A stretch of DNA of 64,000 bases. It comes from Arthrobacter sp. Soc17.1.1.1 (GTDB lineage Bacteria; Actinomycetota; Actinomycetes; Actinomycetales; Micrococcaceae). Positions 42,416 through 53,938 of this stretch are shown one piece after another; position 1 is the stretch's first letter, and the number at the start of each line of letters is the position of its first letter. The position numbers and the translations under genes are program-made. The stretch is taken from contig NZ_JBAJII010000001.1 of assembly GCF_036867195.1 (NCBI RefSeq), positions 2,790,001 to 2,854,000 of the forward strand. Reading direction: 5' to 3'. Under the pieces are notes generated by a model. It was not told the DNA's origin. It saw nothing but the letters and a program-made list of their open reading frames with translations, and searched no databases.

Positions 42416-44167
42416 CTACGCCCCGGCCGGGCGGAGGACGAGCGACGCGTGCGGCGGGAGCTGCACCGCGTCGTCGAGCAGCCCGACGCCGTCGACCGTG
42501 GACAGCAGGACCTCGGCCCCGGCGCCACCGACGGGCACTGTCGCCATGGCGTCACCGAGGTTCAGGATGACGTGGGTGCTGCCCCTGTGGAGGACGATCC
42601 AGCGGCTCTCCTCGTCGAAGTCCACCGAGATGCTCCCGAAGTCGGCGTCGTGCAGTTCGGGGTGCGACCGACGAAGGCGGATGAGGTCGCGGTAGGTGGC
42701 GAGCAGCTCGGCGTGGTGCCCCTGCTCGATCTCGGCCCAGTCCAGCTTGGCCGACGCGAACGTCTCCGGGTCCTGCGGATTGGGCACGTCCTCCGGACGC
42801 CAGCCCATCCGCTCGAACTCCTTCAGCCGCCCCTCGGCGGTGGCCTTGCCGAGCTCCGGTTCCGGGTGGGAGGTGAAGAACGGCCACGGCGTGGAGGCAC
42901 CGTACTCCTCGCCCATGAAGAGCATCGGGGTGAAGGGCCCGAGGATGTTCAGGACGGCAGCCTGCGCGAGCTGTGCCGGGTTCAGGGTCGCGCTGATGCG
43001 GTCACCTGCGGCCCTGTTGCCGATCTGGTCGTGGTTCTGGGTCGCGACGACGAGCTGGAGCGGCGACACACGCGACGGATCGATCTCGCGGCCGTGGTGG
43101 CGTTCCCTGAACGACGAGTAGGTGCCGTTGTGGAAGAACCCCTTCTCGAGGACCTTCGCCAGTGCGCCCACGGAGTTGAAATCCAGGTAGTACCCCTCGG
43201 TCTCGCCCGTGAGGTTCACGTGCACCGCGTGGTGGAAGTCGTCGCTCCACTGCCCGGCGAGCCCGTACCCGCCGACGTCGCGGCCCTGGATCAGGCGCGG
43301 GTTGTTCAGATCCGACTCGGCGATGAGGAACAGCGGCTTGCCGAGCTCCTCGGCCAGCTCGTCGGTCCGCGTCGCCAGTTCCTCGAGGATGTGGACGGCA
43401 CGCTCGTCATGGAGGGCATGCACGGCGTCGAGCCGCAGGCCGTCCACGTGGTAGTCCCTGAACCACTGGGTGATGTTGTCGACGACGTACTGCCGCACCT
43501 CGTCCGACTGCGGTCCGTCGAGATTGAGGGAGTCGCCCCACGTGTTGGACGTCCCCTCGGTGAGGTACGGGCCGAAGAGGCCGAGGTAATTGCCGCTCGG
43601 CCCGAGGTGGTTGTGGACGACGTCCTGGATGACACCGAGACCCTTCCGGTGCGCCGCGTCGACGAAGCGCTGGTAGGCCGCAGGACCGCCGTAGGTCTCC
43701 TGCACCGCGTACCAGAGGACGCCGTCATAGCCCCAGTTGTGGGTGCCGTTGAAGGCGTTGACGGGCAGCAGTTCCACGAACTGCACCCCGAGGTCCACGA
43801 GGTGGTCGAGCTTGCCGATCGCGGCGTCGAGCGTCCCCTCCGGCGTGAAGGTGCCGAGGTGCATCTCGTAGATGACCCCGCCGGTGAGCCCCGGTGACTG
43901 CCACGACTCGTCCTGCCAGGCATGGGCCGCCGGGTCGAACGTGTGGGAGAGACCATGGACGCCCTCGGGCTGGCGGCGTGAACGGGGGTCCGGCACCGGC
44001 GTCTCGGAGCCGTTCACCAGGTAGCCGTAGGAGACATCGGACGACGACGGGGCGTCCGTCGGGTGCCACCAGCCACCGTCACCCTGGGTCATCGGGTACC
44101 GGGCGCCGTCGGCCACGAGGGTCAGGGACTCGGCGCGGGGCGCCCAGACATCGAATACGGAACTCAT
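42416..44167 (-). CDS. treZ: malto-oligosyltrehalose trehalohydrolase
   Basis: A 583-residue GH13 enzyme that releases trehalose from the maltooligosyl-trehalose made by TreY. N-terminal carbohydrate-binding-type domain (residues 1-90), then the barrel: [40 protein letters not shown] (nucleophile Asp), [11 protein letters not shown] (acid/base Glu) and [10 protein letters not shown]. It overlaps the treY stop by 4 bp (ATGA). Confidence 0.95.
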   Translation of the reverse strand: MSSVFDVWAPRAESLTLVADGARYPMTQGDGGWWHPTDAPSSSDVSYGYLVNGSETPVPDPRSRRQPEGVHGLSHTFDPAAHAWQDESWQSPGLTGGVIYEMHLGTFTPEGTLDAAIGKLDHLVDLGVQFVELLPVNAFNGTHNWGYDGVLWYAVQETYGGPAAYQRFVDAAHRKGLGVIQDVVHNHLGPSGNYLGLFGPYLTEGTSNTWGDSLNLDGPQSDEVRQYVVDNITQWFRDYHVDGLRLDAVHALHDERAVHILEELATRTDELAEELGKPLFLIAESDLNNPRLIQGRDVGGYGLAGQWSDDFHHAVHVNLTGETEGYYLDFNSVGALAKVLEKGFFHNGTYSSFRERHHGREIDPSRVSPLQLVVATQNHDQIGNRAAGDRISATLNPAQLAQAAVLNILGPFTPMLFMGEEYGASTPWPFFTSHPEPELGKATAEGRLKEFERMGWRPEDVPNPQDPETFASAKLDWAEIEQGHHAELLATYRDLIRLRRSHPELHDADFGSISVDFDEESRWIVLHRGSTHVILNLGDAMATVPVGGAGAEVLLSTVDGVGLLDDAVQLPPHASLVLRPAGA

Positions 44168-46479
44168 GCTGCGTCCTCCTGGACCAGTAGGGCTGCGGGG
44201 AAGGTGGAGAAGATGCCGGCCGCACGCACGGTGCCGCCGGTGACGGCTGTGCCGGTCAACGCGCAGGTGTAACTGCCGGCGGGGATCTCCAGGGTGGTGT
44301 CACCCCACCCGCCGCGCTGCGCGAGCCCGAAAGGCAGCCGCGTGACGAGGGTGACCACGCCGCCGCGGTCGAACCCGAACACGTGATCCGCGGCCTCGCC
44401 CGAGGCGGCGACGGCGGTGTAACCGGTGAACAGTTCCGGCCGGTCACGGCGCAGCTTGAGGGCACGCGAGACGACGAGCAGCTTGGCGTGGGCGTCGGCG
44501 CCGACCGGCGGCAGTGCACCGAAATTGAGATCGGTCAGCACCTGGCGTCGGGCGTCGTAGTCCACCTCGCGGCGGTTGTCGGGGTCCACCAGCGACGTGT
44601 CCCAGAATTCTGTGCCCTGGTAGACGTCCGGGACGCCCGGCATGGTCAGCTGCAGCAGCTTCAGCCCGATCGAATTGGACCACCCGGCGGCCTGGATGCG
44701 TTCCACGAAGGCGGTGATGGCGCCGGACACGGCGGCATCGTCGAAGGCCGCGTCCACGGCTGCGTGCATCCCGCGCTCGAAGACCTCGTCCGGTGCAGTC
44801 CAGTGCGTGCTGAGGTCGGCCTCACGCGACGCCTTCTCGGCGTAGGCGTGGGCTCGTTCCCGGCTCAGCGGCCAGGCACCGATGAGCGACTGCCAGAGCA
44901 GCGGCGCGAACGTGGGGTCCTTGATGGGCGCCAGGTCCTCCAGCTGCGCGAGGAGCGCGGTCCACTCGTCGGCGACCTCGGAGATGACAGAGATACGGGC
45001 GCGGGTGTCCTCGCTGCGCTTTGTGTCGTGCGTGCTGAGCGTCGTCATGGCGAGCGGGCTGTCCGTCTCGCGCTGGAGCAGCCTGCGGTGCAGTTCGAGC
45101 GGGTCGATCGCGAAGATCCCCGGGTCAGCCCCCACCTCGTTGAGCGAGACGAGCCTCGAATACCGGTAGAACGCGGTGTCCTCGACACCCTTCGCCATGA
45201 CCATGCCGGAGGTCTGCTGGAACCGCCGGGCCAGCTCCGTCAGCTCTCCCGAACCGCCGTCGAGGAACGGGTTGAGGAGCGGGTGGAGCGCCGTGATGGT
45301 CCCGGCGAGGTCAGGCCGACGCACCTGGGCGTCGCGGACCGCCTCGGCGAGGTACTCCGCTCCACCCGGCAGGTAACTGCGGTAGACGGGGAAGCAGGTG
45401 AGCAGTTCGGCGATGGCGTCCGCCGCTGCAGCCTCGTCGAGCCCTGCGCCGGACGGGACGAGCCGTGCGAGCCGCAGGACCTCGGAGCGCAGGATGCCGT
45501 CGGCGATGCCGCGCTTGGTCCCGTGGATCATCTCGTGGAACGGGTCGACGGGGACGGTGGCCGTCAGCGCGTGCTCTCCCGCCGGATCCGTGAAGAGGCG
45601 GTCGATGTCCGCGAGGGCGTCGTACCCGGTGGTCCCCTCGGTGGCCCAGTCGCCGGGGAGCTTCTCCCCCGGCTCGAGGATCTTCTCGACGAGCACGTAT
45701 GCACCGCCGGTCAGGCTGCGGAGGTCGTCGAGGTAGCCCTTGGGGTCGGCGAGGCCGTCCGGATGGTCGATGCGCAGCCCGTCCACGAGGCCCTCGTCGA
45801 ACCACCGCTTCACCTCGCTGTGGCTCTCCTGGAAGACCCACGGCACCTCCACGCGGAGTCCCGCCAGGGTGTTCACGCCGAAGAAGCGCCGGTAGTTCAG
45901 TTCGCTGTCGGCCCGGCGCCAGTTGACCAGTTCGTAGTGCTGGCGGTCGTGCACCTCGGCGCCGGTGTCGCCGGGGTGGGCGGTGCCCTCCGCGATGGGG
46001 TAGCGGTTGTCGTAGTAGTGCAGTTCGCCGTCGACGACGGTGAGCTGGTCCAGCTCGTCGTCGCCGTCGCCGAGGACGGGCACGCGGATGCGGCCGCCGT
46101 TGGCATCCCAATCGACGTCGAACGCCTCCGCCATGCGCGAGGAGCGGCCCTCCTTGAGCAGCTGCCACCACCAGGCGTTGTCGGCGGGGGTCTCGATGCC
46201 CATGTGGTTCGGGACGATGTCCACGAGCACACCCAGGCCCGCCGACCGCGCGGCCTCACTGAGCGCCGCGAGGCCGGCGGGGCCGCCGCGGTCGGGGTCC
46301 ACGGTGGTGGGGTCGGTCACGTCGTAGCCGTGGCCGGACCCCTTCTCGGCCGTCAGGATCGGTGACAGGTAGACCCAGTCCACCCCCAGGTCGCGCAGGT
46401 ACGGCACCAGGGCCGCGGCCTGATGCAGGTCGAACTCGCTCCGGATCTGCAGCCGGTAGGTCGATGTCGGTGTCAGCAC
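44164..46479 (-). CDS. treY: malto-oligosyltrehalose synthase
   Basis: A 771-residue GH13_26 enzyme that turns the reducing-end glucose of a maltodextrin into a trehalose unit. Motifs: [20 protein letters not shown] at the start, [23 protein letters not shown] (nucleophile Asp), [15 protein letters not shown] (acid/base Glu), [10 protein letters not shown] and [17 protein letters not shown] 46479, with AGGAGG 9 bp upstream, gives the correct N-terminus; the open frame extends upstream but is not TreY-like. It lies just downstream of the treX terminator and is coupled to treZ. Confidence 0.95.
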   Translation of the reverse strand: MLTPTSTYRLQIRSEFDLHQAAALVPYLRDLGVDWVYLSPILTAEKGSGHGYDVTDPTTVDPDRGGPAGLAALSEAARSAGLGVLVDIVPNHMGIETPADNAWWWQLLKEGRSSRMAEAFDVDWDANGGRIRVPVLGDGDDELDQLTVVDGELHYYDNRYPIAEGTAHPGDTGAEVHDRQHYELVNWRRADSELNYRRFFGVNTLAGLRVEVPWVFQESHSEVKRWFDEGLVDGLRIDHPDGLADPKGYLDDLRSLTGGAYVLVEKILEPGEKLPGDWATEGTTGYDALADIDRLFTDPAGEHALTATVPVDPFHEMIHGTKRGIADGILRSEVLRLARLVPSGAGLDEAAAADAIAELLTCFPVYRSYLPGGAEYLAEAVRDAQVRRPDLAGTITALHPLLNPFLDGGSGELTELARRFQQTSGMVMAKGVEDTAFYRYSRLVSLNEVGADPGIFAIDPLELHRRLLQRETDSPLAMTTLSTHDTKRSEDTRARISVISEVADEWTALLAQLEDLAPIKDPTFAPLLWQSLIGAWPLSRERAHAYAEKASREADLSTHWTAPDEVFERGMHAAVDAAFDDAAVSGAITAFVERIQAAGWSNSIGLKLLQLTMPGVPDVYQGTEFWDTSLVDPDNRREVDYDARRQVLTDLNFGALPPVGADAHAKLLVVSRALKLRRDRPELFTGYTAVAASGEAADHVFGFDRGGVVTLVTRLPFGLAQRGGWGDTTLEIPAGSYTCALTGTAVTGGTVRAAGIFSTFPAALLVQEDAA

Positions 46480-46541
46480 GGTGGAGTCCTCCTGGACGGG
46501 GGGGTCGGGTGGTTCGAGCGGGAACGGGCGACGGGGAAAGG

Positions 46542-46571
46542 CGGGGGTGCACCCTTTCGGGTGCACCCCCG
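46542..46571 (-). terminator. terminator between treX and treY
   Basis: CGGGGGTGCACCC (46542-46554), TTTC loop, GGGTGCACCCCCG (46559-46571): a perfect 13-bp stem 15 bp after the treX stop. The treY start lies 62 bp further on, so treY probably has its own promoter or reads through. Confidence 0.75.
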
Positions 46572-46586
46572 GTGGTGCGGGAACTG

Positions 46587-48773
46587 CTAGGGGGTGCCGG
46601 TCTTGGCCGTGACCTCGTTGGCGAGGATCGCCAGGGACGCCGCGACCGAGTGGTCGAGGTCCTCGACCTCGGAGTGCGCACGCAGCACCACCATGGACTT
46701 CGCCTCGACGGACAGCACGGCGCCCGACGGGATGGCCTCGCTGTCGGCGTACTTGCCCGCGGTGTCGATGACCTCGTCCCACGACGTGCCGTACTCGTCC
46801 GAGGGGATCGTGAAGTCCACGGCCTCGTCGTGTGCGTTGAAGTACAGCAGGAAGTTGGCGTCCACGATCCGCTGCCCACGCGCATCCCGGCCCTGGATGC
46901 CCTGGCCGTTGAGGAAGACCCCGATCGAGCGGCCGAAGCCGCTGTTCCAGTCCTCGGGTGCCATGAGCTCGCCGGAGGTGTCCAGCCATACGATGTCCGG
47001 CAGCGCCTCGCCCTCGCCGCGGCGCACGGGGCGACCGTCGAAGAACCGGCGACGGCGGAACGTGGGGTGCTCGGACCGCAGGCGGTTCACTGCCGCGGTG
47101 AATTCGAGCAACGGCTGGTCCATCTTGTCCCAGTGCACCCAGCTGAGTTCGGAGTCCTGGCAGTAGGTGTTGTTGTTGCCCTCCTGCGTCCGGCCGAGTT
47201 CGTCGCCGTGCAGCAGCATCGGCACGCCCTGCGAGAGCAGGAGGGTGGCGATGAAGTTGCGCTGCTGCCGGACGCGGATCGCGAGCACCTCGGGATCGTC
47301 GGTGGGACCTTCGATCCCGCCGTTCCAGGAGCGGTTGTGCGATTCGCCGTCGTTGTTGTCCTCGCCGTTGGCCTCGTTGTGCTTCTCGTTGTAGGACACG
47401 AGGTCCCGCAGCGTGAAGCCGTCGTGGGCGGTGACGAAGTTGATGGACGCGACGGGACGCCGCATCGAGTGCTCGTACAGGTCCGCCGAGCCGGTGAGGC
47501 GTGAGGCGAACTCGCCGATGCTGGAGGGCTCACCCCGCCAGAAGTCGCGGACGGTGTCGCGGTACTTGCCGTTCCACTCGGTCCACTGCGGCGGGAAGTT
47601 GCCCACCTGGTAGCCGCCGGGTCCGACGTCCCACGGCTCGGCGATGAGCTTCACCTGCGAGACCACCGGGTCCTGCTGCACGAGTTCGAAGAAGGCCGAG
47701 AGGCGGTCCACCTCGTAGAACTCACGGGCGAGGGCGGAGGCGAGGTCGAAGCGGAAGCCGTCCACGTGCATCTCGGTGACCCAGTAGCGCAGCGAGTCCA
47801 TGAGCAGCTGCAGGGAGTGCGGGTTGCCGACGTTGAGCGAGTTGCCGGTACCCGTGGTGTCCATGTAGTACTGCTTGTCGTCCTCCACCAGGCGGTAGTA
47901 GGACGCGTTGTCGATACCGCGCATCGAGAGCGTCGGCCCCATGTGGTTGCCTTCGGCCGTGTGGTTGTACACGACGTCGAGGATGACCTCGATGCCCGCG
48001 AGGTGCAGCTCGCGCACCATCGCCTTGAACTCCTGGACCTGCTCGCCCTGGTCGCCGGTGGAGGTGTACTTGTTGTGCGGCGCGAAGAAGCCGATGGTGT
48101 TGTAGCCCCAGTAGTTCGAGAGGCCCTTGTCCTGCAGGGTGCTGTCGTTCACGAACTGGTGCACGGGCATGAGCTCGATGGCCGTGACGCCGAGCTTCTG
48201 CAGGTGCGCGATGACCGAGGGGTGCGCCACGCCGGCGTAGGTGCCGCGCTGCTCCTCGGGGATGTCCGGGTGGAGCTGCGTGAGCCCCTTGACGTGGGCC
48301 TCGTAGATGACGGACTGGTGGTAGGGCGTCCGCGGCATGCGGTCGCCGTCCCAGTTGAAGAAGGGATTGACGACGACGCCGAGCATCATGTGCGCGGCGG
48401 AGTCCTCGTTGTTGACGGAGTGCTCGTCGCCGAAGTTGTAGCCGAACAGCGCCTGGTCCCAGTCGAGGTCCCCGGAGATCGCCTTCGCGTAGGGGTCCAG
48501 GAGCAGCTTGTTCGGGTTGCAGCGGTGTCCCTCGGCCGGGTTGTTCGGGCCGTGAACCCGGTACCCGTACTTCTGTCCGGGGGTCACATGGGGGAGGTAG
48601 CCGTGCCAGACATAGCCGTCCACCTCCTTGAGCTCGACGCAGGTCTCGGTGCCGTCATCGTCGAAGAGGCAGAGGACGACGGAGTCCGCGATCTCGCTGT
48701 AGAGCGCGAAGTTCGTCCCCGTTCCGTCGTAGGTTGCTCCCAGGGGATACGCATCGCCGGGCCATAGTTCCAT
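46587..48773 (-). CDS. treX: glycogen debranching enzyme GlgX/TreX
   Basis: A 728-residue isoamylase-type GH13_11 enzyme that removes side chains from glycogen and supplies linear maltodextrin to TreY. CBM48-type N-terminal domain ([19 protein letters not shown]), then [29 protein letters not shown] (nucleophile Asp), [16 protein letters not shown] (acid/base Glu) and [12 protein letters not shown]. Length and order match TreX of treXYZ clusters. Convergent neighbours are absent; transcription runs with treY and treZ but a terminator intervenes. Confidence 0.95.
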   Translation of the reverse strand: MELWPGDAYPLGATYDGTGTNFALYSEIADSVVLCLFDDDGTETCVELKEVDGYVWHGYLPHVTPGQKYGYRVHGPNNPAEGHRCNPNKLLLDPYAKAISGDLDWDQALFGYNFGDEHSVNNEDSAAHMMLGVVVNPFFNWDGDRMPRTPYHQSVIYEAHVKGLTQLHPDIPEEQRGTYAGVAHPSVIAHLQKLGVTAIELMPVHQFVNDSTLQDKGLSNYWGYNTIGFFAPHNKYTSTGDQGEQVQEFKAMVRELHLAGIEVILDVVYNHTAEGNHMGPTLSMRGIDNASYYRLVEDDKQYYMDTTGTGNSLNVGNPHSLQLLMDSLRYWVTEMHVDGFRFDLASALAREFYEVDRLSAFFELVQQDPVVSQVKLIAEPWDVGPGGYQVGNFPPQWTEWNGKYRDTVRDFWRGEPSSIGEFASRLTGSADLYEHSMRRPVASINFVTAHDGFTLRDLVSYNEKHNEANGEDNNDGESHNRSWNGGIEGPTDDPEVLAIRVRQQRNFIATLLLSQGVPMLLHGDELGRTQEGNNNTYCQDSELSWVHWDKMDQPLLEFTAAVNRLRSEHPTFRRRRFFDGRPVRRGEGEALPDIVWLDTSGELMAPEDWNSGFGRSIGVFLNGQGIQGRDARGQRIVDANFLLYFNAHDEAVDFTIPSDEYGTSWDEVIDTAGKYADSEAIPSGAVLSVEAKSMVVLRAHSEVEDLDHSVAASLAILANEVTAKTGTP

Positions 48774-48881
48774 CAGTTCTCCTTGGTGTTCCGTTCCGTG
48801 CGCGCCGTCTCGGCGGTCACGGTGATCCTCGCCGGCTTCGGGGTCCTGGTGCCCCGGCCGCTTGCTTCATACATAGCGCAT

Positions 48882-50486
48882 TCAACTGTCGGTGCGGTTA
48901 ACTGCGTCGCCACCCCTCGTGCGCCGTGGCCCCGTGTCCGGCAGCCGACGCTCGTCGATCAGCCCCGCCACCACCGCGCCGATCTCGGCGGGCAGTCCGG
49001 AGACGACGACGGGCCCGCGCTGTGCCGCGCGCTGCCCGGCCCTGCCGTGGATTAGTGCTCCCGCGGCGGCGACCGCCACCCACAGGTCCTCCTCGGCGAC
49101 GCCCACGCGCCGTGCGGCGCCTTCGTCCTCCGCCAGGGTGGCGGCCAGCGCCCCGATGATCCCGGACAGCGTGTCACCGGCTCCCGCCGTGGCGAGCCAG
49201 GGTGTGGCGTCGGCCTGGACGAAGAGGGTGCCCGACGGCGCCGCGACGACGGTCGTGAACCCCTTGAGGAGCACGGTGGCGCCGGTCAGCTCCGCGGCAC
49301 GCAGCGCGAAGCGCGCGGGGTCCGCCTCGATGGCGGGCCTGCCGACGTCGAGGCCGCGGGCAGCGAGCAGGTCGCGCAGCTCCCCGGCGTGGGGTGTGAG
49401 GATCACCTGGGCGCCCACCCGGTCGGGCACCTCGGCGAGGGCTCCGGCGTCGACGACGACGGGCAGGCCAGAGGCCATGGCCGCGACGGCGCGACGGCGC
49501 TGGTCGTCGTCGTCGACGGCCCCCGGCCCGACGACCCACGCCTGCGAGCGGGCGTCGTCGATGGAGCCGGTGGAGGCCACGGCCTCGGGTGTCCGTTCGT
49601 GGATCAGCGCGGCGACCGCGGTGGGGCCGAGGTAGCGCACCATGCCGACGCCGGTCGCGAGGGCGGCCCCCACGGCCAGGACGGCGGCTCCGGGGTAGCG
49701 GTCCGATCCGGCGGCGACGCCGAGGACCCCGCGGGAGTACTTGTGGTCGTGCGCGCCGGGCGGACGCAGCAGCGCCGCGGCATCGGCACCGAGCAGGTTG
49801 CGGGCAGCGGGGGTGAATGACGAGAGGTCGAGGCCGATGTCCACCACGTTCAACTCACCCGCGGCCACGGCGCCGTCGCCGATCAGCAGTCCCGGCTTCG
49901 CGGCGCCGAAGGTGACGGTGGCGTCGGCCTGGAGGACGGGACCCTCCACGAGCCCGGAGTCGACGCCGATACCGCTCGGCAGGTCGCAGGCCACCACGAG
50001 CGTGGACCGCCGGCCGCGGGGACCGGCCGTGTCGTTGAAGGCCTGCACGAAGGCCGCACCCGCGCCCCGGAGGCCTCCGGTGGCGCCGGTGCCGAGGATC
50101 CCGTCGACGAGGAGGTCGGCCGAGGCGGCGTGCGCCGCGAGCCCCGGGGCGCCGGCGTCGTCGAGCAGGACGCTCCTGCCGCCGGCGGCGAGGAAGGCCT
50201 GAAGGGCGGGGGCATGGACGCGTTCGGAGGTGAGGACGGCCGTGGCCGCGACACCGCGGCGCAGCAGTCGCTCCCCCGCGTACAGCGCGTCGGCACCGTT
50301 GTTGCCGCTGCCCGCCAGCACGACGGCGGTGGCACCGTACGTCCCGCGGCCCGCCTCGCGGAGCAGCCCGAGGGCCACGCCGAACAGGCCGTGGGCGGCC
50401 TTCTGCATGAGGGCATGCCCCTGCCCCGCGTCGATGAGGGGGGCCTCCGCAGCGCGGACGTCACCCCCGGAAAAGGCAAGCAGCAT
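48882..50486 (-). CDS. nnr: bifunctional NAD(P)HX epimerase/dehydratase
   Basis: A 534-residue Nnr (YjeF). Residues 1-220 are the epimerase (VVLAGSGNNGADALYAGERL, VACDLPSGIGVDSG), residues 225-500 the ADP-dependent dehydratase (HKYSRGVLGVAAGS, TPHAGEL, LATAGAGDTLSGIIGAL). It repairs hydrated NADH and NADPH. The frame is open upstream, but ATG 50486 begins at LLAFSGGDVRAAE. It lies 44 bp after acpS in the glmS-acpS-nnr operon. Confidence 0.93.
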   Translation of the reverse strand: MLLAFSGGDVRAAEAPLIDAGQGHALMQKAAHGLFGVALGLLREAGRGTYGATAVVLAGSGNNGADALYAGERLLRRGVAATAVLTSERVHAPALQAFLAAGGRSVLLDDAGAPGLAAHAASADLLVDGILGTGATGGLRGAGAAFVQAFNDTAGPRGRRSTLVVACDLPSGIGVDSGLVEGPVLQADATVTFGAAKPGLLIGDGAVAAGELNVVDIGLDLSSFTPAARNLLGADAAALLRPPGAHDHKYSRGVLGVAAGSDRYPGAAVLAVGAALATGVGMVRYLGPTAVAALIHERTPEAVASTGSIDDARSQAWVVGPGAVDDDDQRRRAVAAMASGLPVVVDAGALAEVPDRVGAQVILTPHAGELRDLLAARGLDVGRPAIEADPARFALRAAELTGATVLLKGFTTVVAAPSGTLFVQADATPWLATAGAGDTLSGIIGALAATLAEDEGAARRVGVAEEDLWVAVAAAGALIHGRAGQRAAQRGPVVVSGLPAEIGAVVAGLIDERRLPDTGPRRTRGGDAVNRTDS

Positions 50487-50530
50487 ATGGTCGAGCTTAG
50501 CGGTAAGCCGGCCGGTAATCAGCACGGTTA

Positions 50531-50902
50531 CTATTTTGCGCTCGGCGGCACTGAGCCTTCCGCGACCACCATCGCCGTGGCAAGGCCGCCGTCGTGGCTG
50601 ATGGACAGGTGCCAGGTCTCGACGCCCCGGGCACGGGCGGCCTCCGCGACGGTCCCGTCGACGACGACGGACGGCGCACCGGCATCGTCGACCTCGATGG
50701 TGCAATGCTGCCAGTTCATGCCGACGGGGGCGCCGATGGCCTTCGCGATGGCCTCCTTGGCGGCGAAACGCGCGGCCAGGGACCGCATGGTGAGCCCGCG
50801 CTCGGAGGGGACGAACAATCGCTCCACGAGGGCCGGCGTGCGCTCGAGCTGCTGCCGGAAGCGCTCGATGTCAACGACGTCGACGCCGATACCGACGATC
50901 AC
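50531..50902 (-). CDS. acpS: holo-[acyl-carrier-protein] synthase
   Basis: A 123-residue group I phosphopantetheinyl transferase. The start GTG 50902 yields [15 protein letters not shown], the canonical beginning, with the Mg-binding aspartate; the frame is open 36 bp further but those residues are not family-like. [14 protein letters not shown] is the second metal site and [18 protein letters not shown] the C-terminus. It attaches phosphopantetheine to ACP. Located between glmS and nnr. Confidence 0.92.
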   Translation of the reverse strand: MIVGIGVDVVDIERFRQQLERTPALVERLFVPSERGLTMRSLAARFAAKEAIAKAIGAPVGMNWQHCTIEVDDAGAPSVVVDGTVAEAARARGVETWHLSISHDGGLATAMVVAEGSVPPSAK

Positions 50903-50956
50903 GTCGTGGCCCTGCCCGGCGCCGCCGTGCTGCTGCACGGCGGCACCCGGAGGGGA

Positions 50957-52897
50957 CTACTCAACCGTGACCGACTTCGCCAGGTTGCGCGGCTGGTCCA
51001 CGTCGTAGCCCTTGGCGCTGGCGAGGGCGAGCGCGAAGATCTGCAGCGGCACGGTGGTGAGCAGCGGCGCGAGGAGCGTCGGGGATGCCGGCACGTAGAA
51101 GACGTGCTCGGAGTAGGCCTCCACGGAGGTGTCGCCCTCCTCGGCGATGACGATCGTGACCGCTCCGCGTGCGCGGATCTCCTGGACGTTCGAGACGACC
51201 TTGGCGTGCAGCGAGTCGCGGGTGCTCGGCGACGGCATGACCACCACGACGGGCTGGCCTTCCTCGATCAGGGCGATCGGGCCGTGCTTCAGCTCACCGG
51301 CGGCGAAGCCCTCCGCGTGGATGTAGGCGAGCTCCTTCAGCTTGAGCGCGCCCTCCATCGCGACCGGGAAGCCGACGTGCCGGCCGAGGAACAGCACCGA
51401 CTTCGCGTTCACCATGTCGGCGCCGAGCTGCTTGACCTTGTCGGCGTCGTCGAGGATGGACTGGATCTTCGCCGGGATCTTGGAGAGGTCGTTGAGCACG
51501 TCCGCGATCTCGTCGCGGTACTTGTTGCCGCGCAGCTGCGCGAGGTAGAGACCGAGCAGGTAGGCGGCGGTGATCTGCGCGAGGAACGCCTTCGTCGAGG
51601 CCACGGCGATCTCCGGACCGGCGTGCGTGTAGATCACGGCGTCCGACTCCCGCGGGATGGTGGAGCCGTTGGTGTTGCAGATCGCCACGACCTTGGCGCC
51701 CTGCTCGCGGGCGTACCGGACGGCCATGAGCGTGTCCATGGTCTCGCCTGACTGCGAGACGGCGACCACGAGCGTCTTCTCGTTGACGATCGGGTCACGG
51801 TAGCGGAACTCGTGGGACAGCTCCACCTCGGTGGGGATCCGGCACCAGTGCTCGATGGCGTACTTGGCCACCTGCCCGGCGTAGGCGGAGGTGCCGCAGG
51901 CGAGGACCACGATCTTGTCGACGGAGCGCAGGATTGCCTCGTCGATGCGCAGTTCGTCCAGCACGAGGTTGCCCGAGACGTCGGAGCGCCCGAGGAGCGT
52001 CTGGCCGACGGCGTCCGGCTGGTCGTGGATCTCCTTCTCCATGAAGGAGTCGAACCCGCCCTTCTCGGCGGCGGCGGCGTCCCAGCTGACGTGGAACTCG
52101 GTGCCCTCGGCGGGTGCACCGAAGAAGTCCGTGATGGTCACCTCGTCGGGCGTGATCGTGACGATCTGGTCCTGGCCGAGCTCCACGGCGCGGCGCGTGA
52201 AGTCGATGAAGCCGGACACGTCGGAGCCCAGGAAGTTCTCGCCGTCACCGAGGCCGACGACGAGCGGGGAGTTGCGGCGGCCGGCGACGACGGTGCCGGG
52301 CTGGTCCTGGTGGATGGCGAGGAGGGTGAAGGCGCCCTCGAGGCGCTGGCAGGCCTGCTGCAGCGCGAGGGTGAGCAGGTCGCCCTCGGTGCCGCTGTTC
52401 ACGAGGCCGCGGTACAGGTAGCCGACGAGCCCGGCCGCCACCTCGGTGTCGGTGTCGGAGATGAAGGTGAGGCCCTCGCCCGTCAGTTCGGCCTTGAGCT
52501 CGGCGTAGTTCTCGATGATCCCGTTGTGGATCAGGGCGAGCCGGCCGTCGTCGGCCAGGTGGGGGTGGGCGTTCTGGTCGGTGGGCCCGCCGTGCGTGGC
52601 CCAGCGGGTGTGCCCGATCCCGGTCAGCGAGCGCGGCAGCGGGGCCGCCGCCAGTTCACCGACGAGGTTGGTCAGCTTGCCGGCCTTCTTCCGCGACTCG
52701 ATGCCCGCCGGCGTGATGACGGCGACACCGGCGGAGTCGTACCCGCGGTACTCGAGCCGGCGAAGGCCCTCCATGACGACGTCGAGCGCCCCGTGGCGCG
52801 CCTCCGATGACTCCCGGTCGAACGCCGGGGCGACCGAGTCGAGCGCCGACGATCCCTGGCCGTGGTCCCGGCCTACATAGCCCACAATTCCGCACAT
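50957..52897 (-). CDS. glmS: glutamine-fructose-6-phosphate aminotransferase (isomerizing)
   Basis: A 646-residue GlmS. The mature N-terminal nucleophile cysteine follows the start ([10 protein letters not shown]), the glutaminase domain covers about residues 1-240 ([13 protein letters not shown]), and two SIS domains ([15 protein letters not shown] and [10 protein letters not shown]) follow, ending in KSVTVE. The N-terminus has a 25-residue loop ([15 protein letters not shown]) usual in actinobacteria. ATG 52897 is divergent from coaA. Product glucosamine-6-phosphate feeds peptidoglycan synthesis. Confidence 0.96.
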   Translation of the reverse strand: MCGIVGYVGRDHGQGSSALDSVAPAFDRESSEARHGALDVVMEGLRRLEYRGYDSAGVAVITPAGIESRKKAGKLTNLVGELAAAPLPRSLTGIGHTRWATHGGPTDQNAHPHLADDGRLALIHNGIIENYAELKAELTGEGLTFISDTDTEVAAGLVGYLYRGLVNSGTEGDLLTLALQQACQRLEGAFTLLAIHQDQPGTVVAGRRNSPLVVGLGDGENFLGSDVSGFIDFTRRAVELGQDQIVTITPDEVTITDFFGAPAEGTEFHVSWDAAAAEKGGFDSFMEKEIHDQPDAVGQTLLGRSDVSGNLVLDELRIDEAILRSVDKIVVLACGTSAYAGQVAKYAIEHWCRIPTEVELSHEFRYRDPIVNEKTLVVAVSQSGETMDTLMAVRYAREQGAKVVAICNTNGSTIPRESDAVIYTHAGPEIAVASTKAFLAQITAAYLLGLYLAQLRGNKYRDEIADVLNDLSKIPAKIQSILDDADKVKQLGADMVNAKSVLFLGRHVGFPVAMEGALKLKELAYIHAEGFAAGELKHGPIALIEEGQPVVVVMPSPSTRDSLHAKVVSNVQEIRARGAVTIVIAEEGDTSVEAYSEHVFYVPASPTLLAPLLTTVPLQIFALALASAKGYDVDQPRNLAKSVTVE

Positions 52898-52958
52898 GTC
52901 ACTTAGCGTACCGGTGGCCGCGTTTGTTAATGCGCAAGGCACCGGGCAGAATCGTGAG

Positions 52959-53936
52959 GTGAGTGACACAAGCACGGGCACACAGCAGTCCACCAGTGCC
53001 GAATCCTTCACACCTTTCGTCGAACTGGACCGCCAGATGTGGTCCCGCTTGTCGCACGAGATCGAGAGCCCGCTGAATGTCGAGGACGTCCAGCGCCTCC
53101 GCGGACTCGGCGACGCGCTGAACCTCGACGAGGTGCGCGAGGTCTATCTCCCCCTCTCCCGCCTGCTGAACCTGTACACCGCGGCAGCGGGGCAGCTGCA
53201 TGCGGCCACCAACACGTTCCTGGGGGAGACCACCACCCGGACGCCGTTCGTGATCGGCGTGGCCGGCTCGGTGGCGGTGGGTAAGTCGACGACGGCGCGC
53301 GTGCTGCGCGAACTGCTCCGGCGCTGGCCTGACACCCCGAACGTGGAACTGATCACCACGGACGGCTTCCTGTACCCGAACGCGGAGCTCCACCGTCGCG
53401 GGCTCATGCAGCGCAAGGGCTTCCCCGAGTCCTACGACCGCCGCCGGCTGCTCCGCTTCGTCAGCGAGGTCAAGAGCGGGGCCGCCGAGGTGCGGGCGCC
53501 CTCGTACTCGCACCTCACCTACGACATCGTGCCCGGCCGGGAGATCGTCGTGCGGCGGCCCGACGTGCTGATCGTCGAGGGCCTCAACGTCCTCGCCCCG
53601 GCACGGCCGAGGACCGACGGCATCACCGGGCTCGCCGTGAGCGACTTCTTCGACTTCTCCATCTTCGTGGACGCGAAGACCGCGCACATCGAGCAGTGGT
53701 ACATCGACCGCTTCCAGTCCCTCCGGTCAAGTGCGTTCGCCGATCCGGAGTCCTACTTCCACCGCTACGCGGGCCTGAGCGACGAGGAGGCACAGCGGAC
53801 GGCCAGGGGCATCTGGGAGCGCATCAACGAGCCCAACCTGGTGACGAACGTGCTGCCGACGCGCGGCCGGGCACAACTGGTGCTGACCAAGGACGCCGAC
53901 CACTCCGTGCGCCGCATGCTGCTCCGGAAGACCTGA
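52959..53936 (+). CDS. coaA: pantothenate kinase (type I)
   Basis: A 325-residue CoaA, the first step of coenzyme A synthesis. P-loop is [17 protein letters not shown], with [24 protein letters not shown] and SPTYSHLTYD-type motif ([14 protein letters not shown]) after it. The frame opens at ATG 52896, but that start overlaps the glmS start codon and lacks an RBS; GTG 52959 follows GTGAGG, and the resulting 325 residues match actinobacterial CoaA. Divergent from glmS, followed two bases later by a VanY-type gene. Confidence 0.93.
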   Translation: MSDTSTGTQQSTSAESFTPFVELDRQMWSRLSHEIESPLNVEDVQRLRGLGDALNLDEVREVYLPLSRLLNLYTAAAGQLHAATNTFLGETTTRTPFVIGVAGSVAVGKSTTARVLRELLRRWPDTPNVELITTDGFLYPNAELHRRGLMQRKGFPESYDRRRLLRFVSEVKSGAAEVRAPSYSHLTYDIVPGREIVVRRPDVLIVEGLNVLAPARPRTDGITGLAVSDFFDFSIFVDAKTAHIEQWYIDRFQSLRSSAFADPESYFHRYAGLSDEEAQRTARGIWERINEPNLVTNVLPTRGRAQLVLTKDADHSVRRMLLRKT

Positions 53937-53938
53937 GG

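Noticed and set aside
52896..52958. ATG 52896 as the coaA start
   Set aside because: It overlaps the glmS start codon, has no RBS, and adds 21 residues not seen in family members; GTG 52959 follows GTGAGG.
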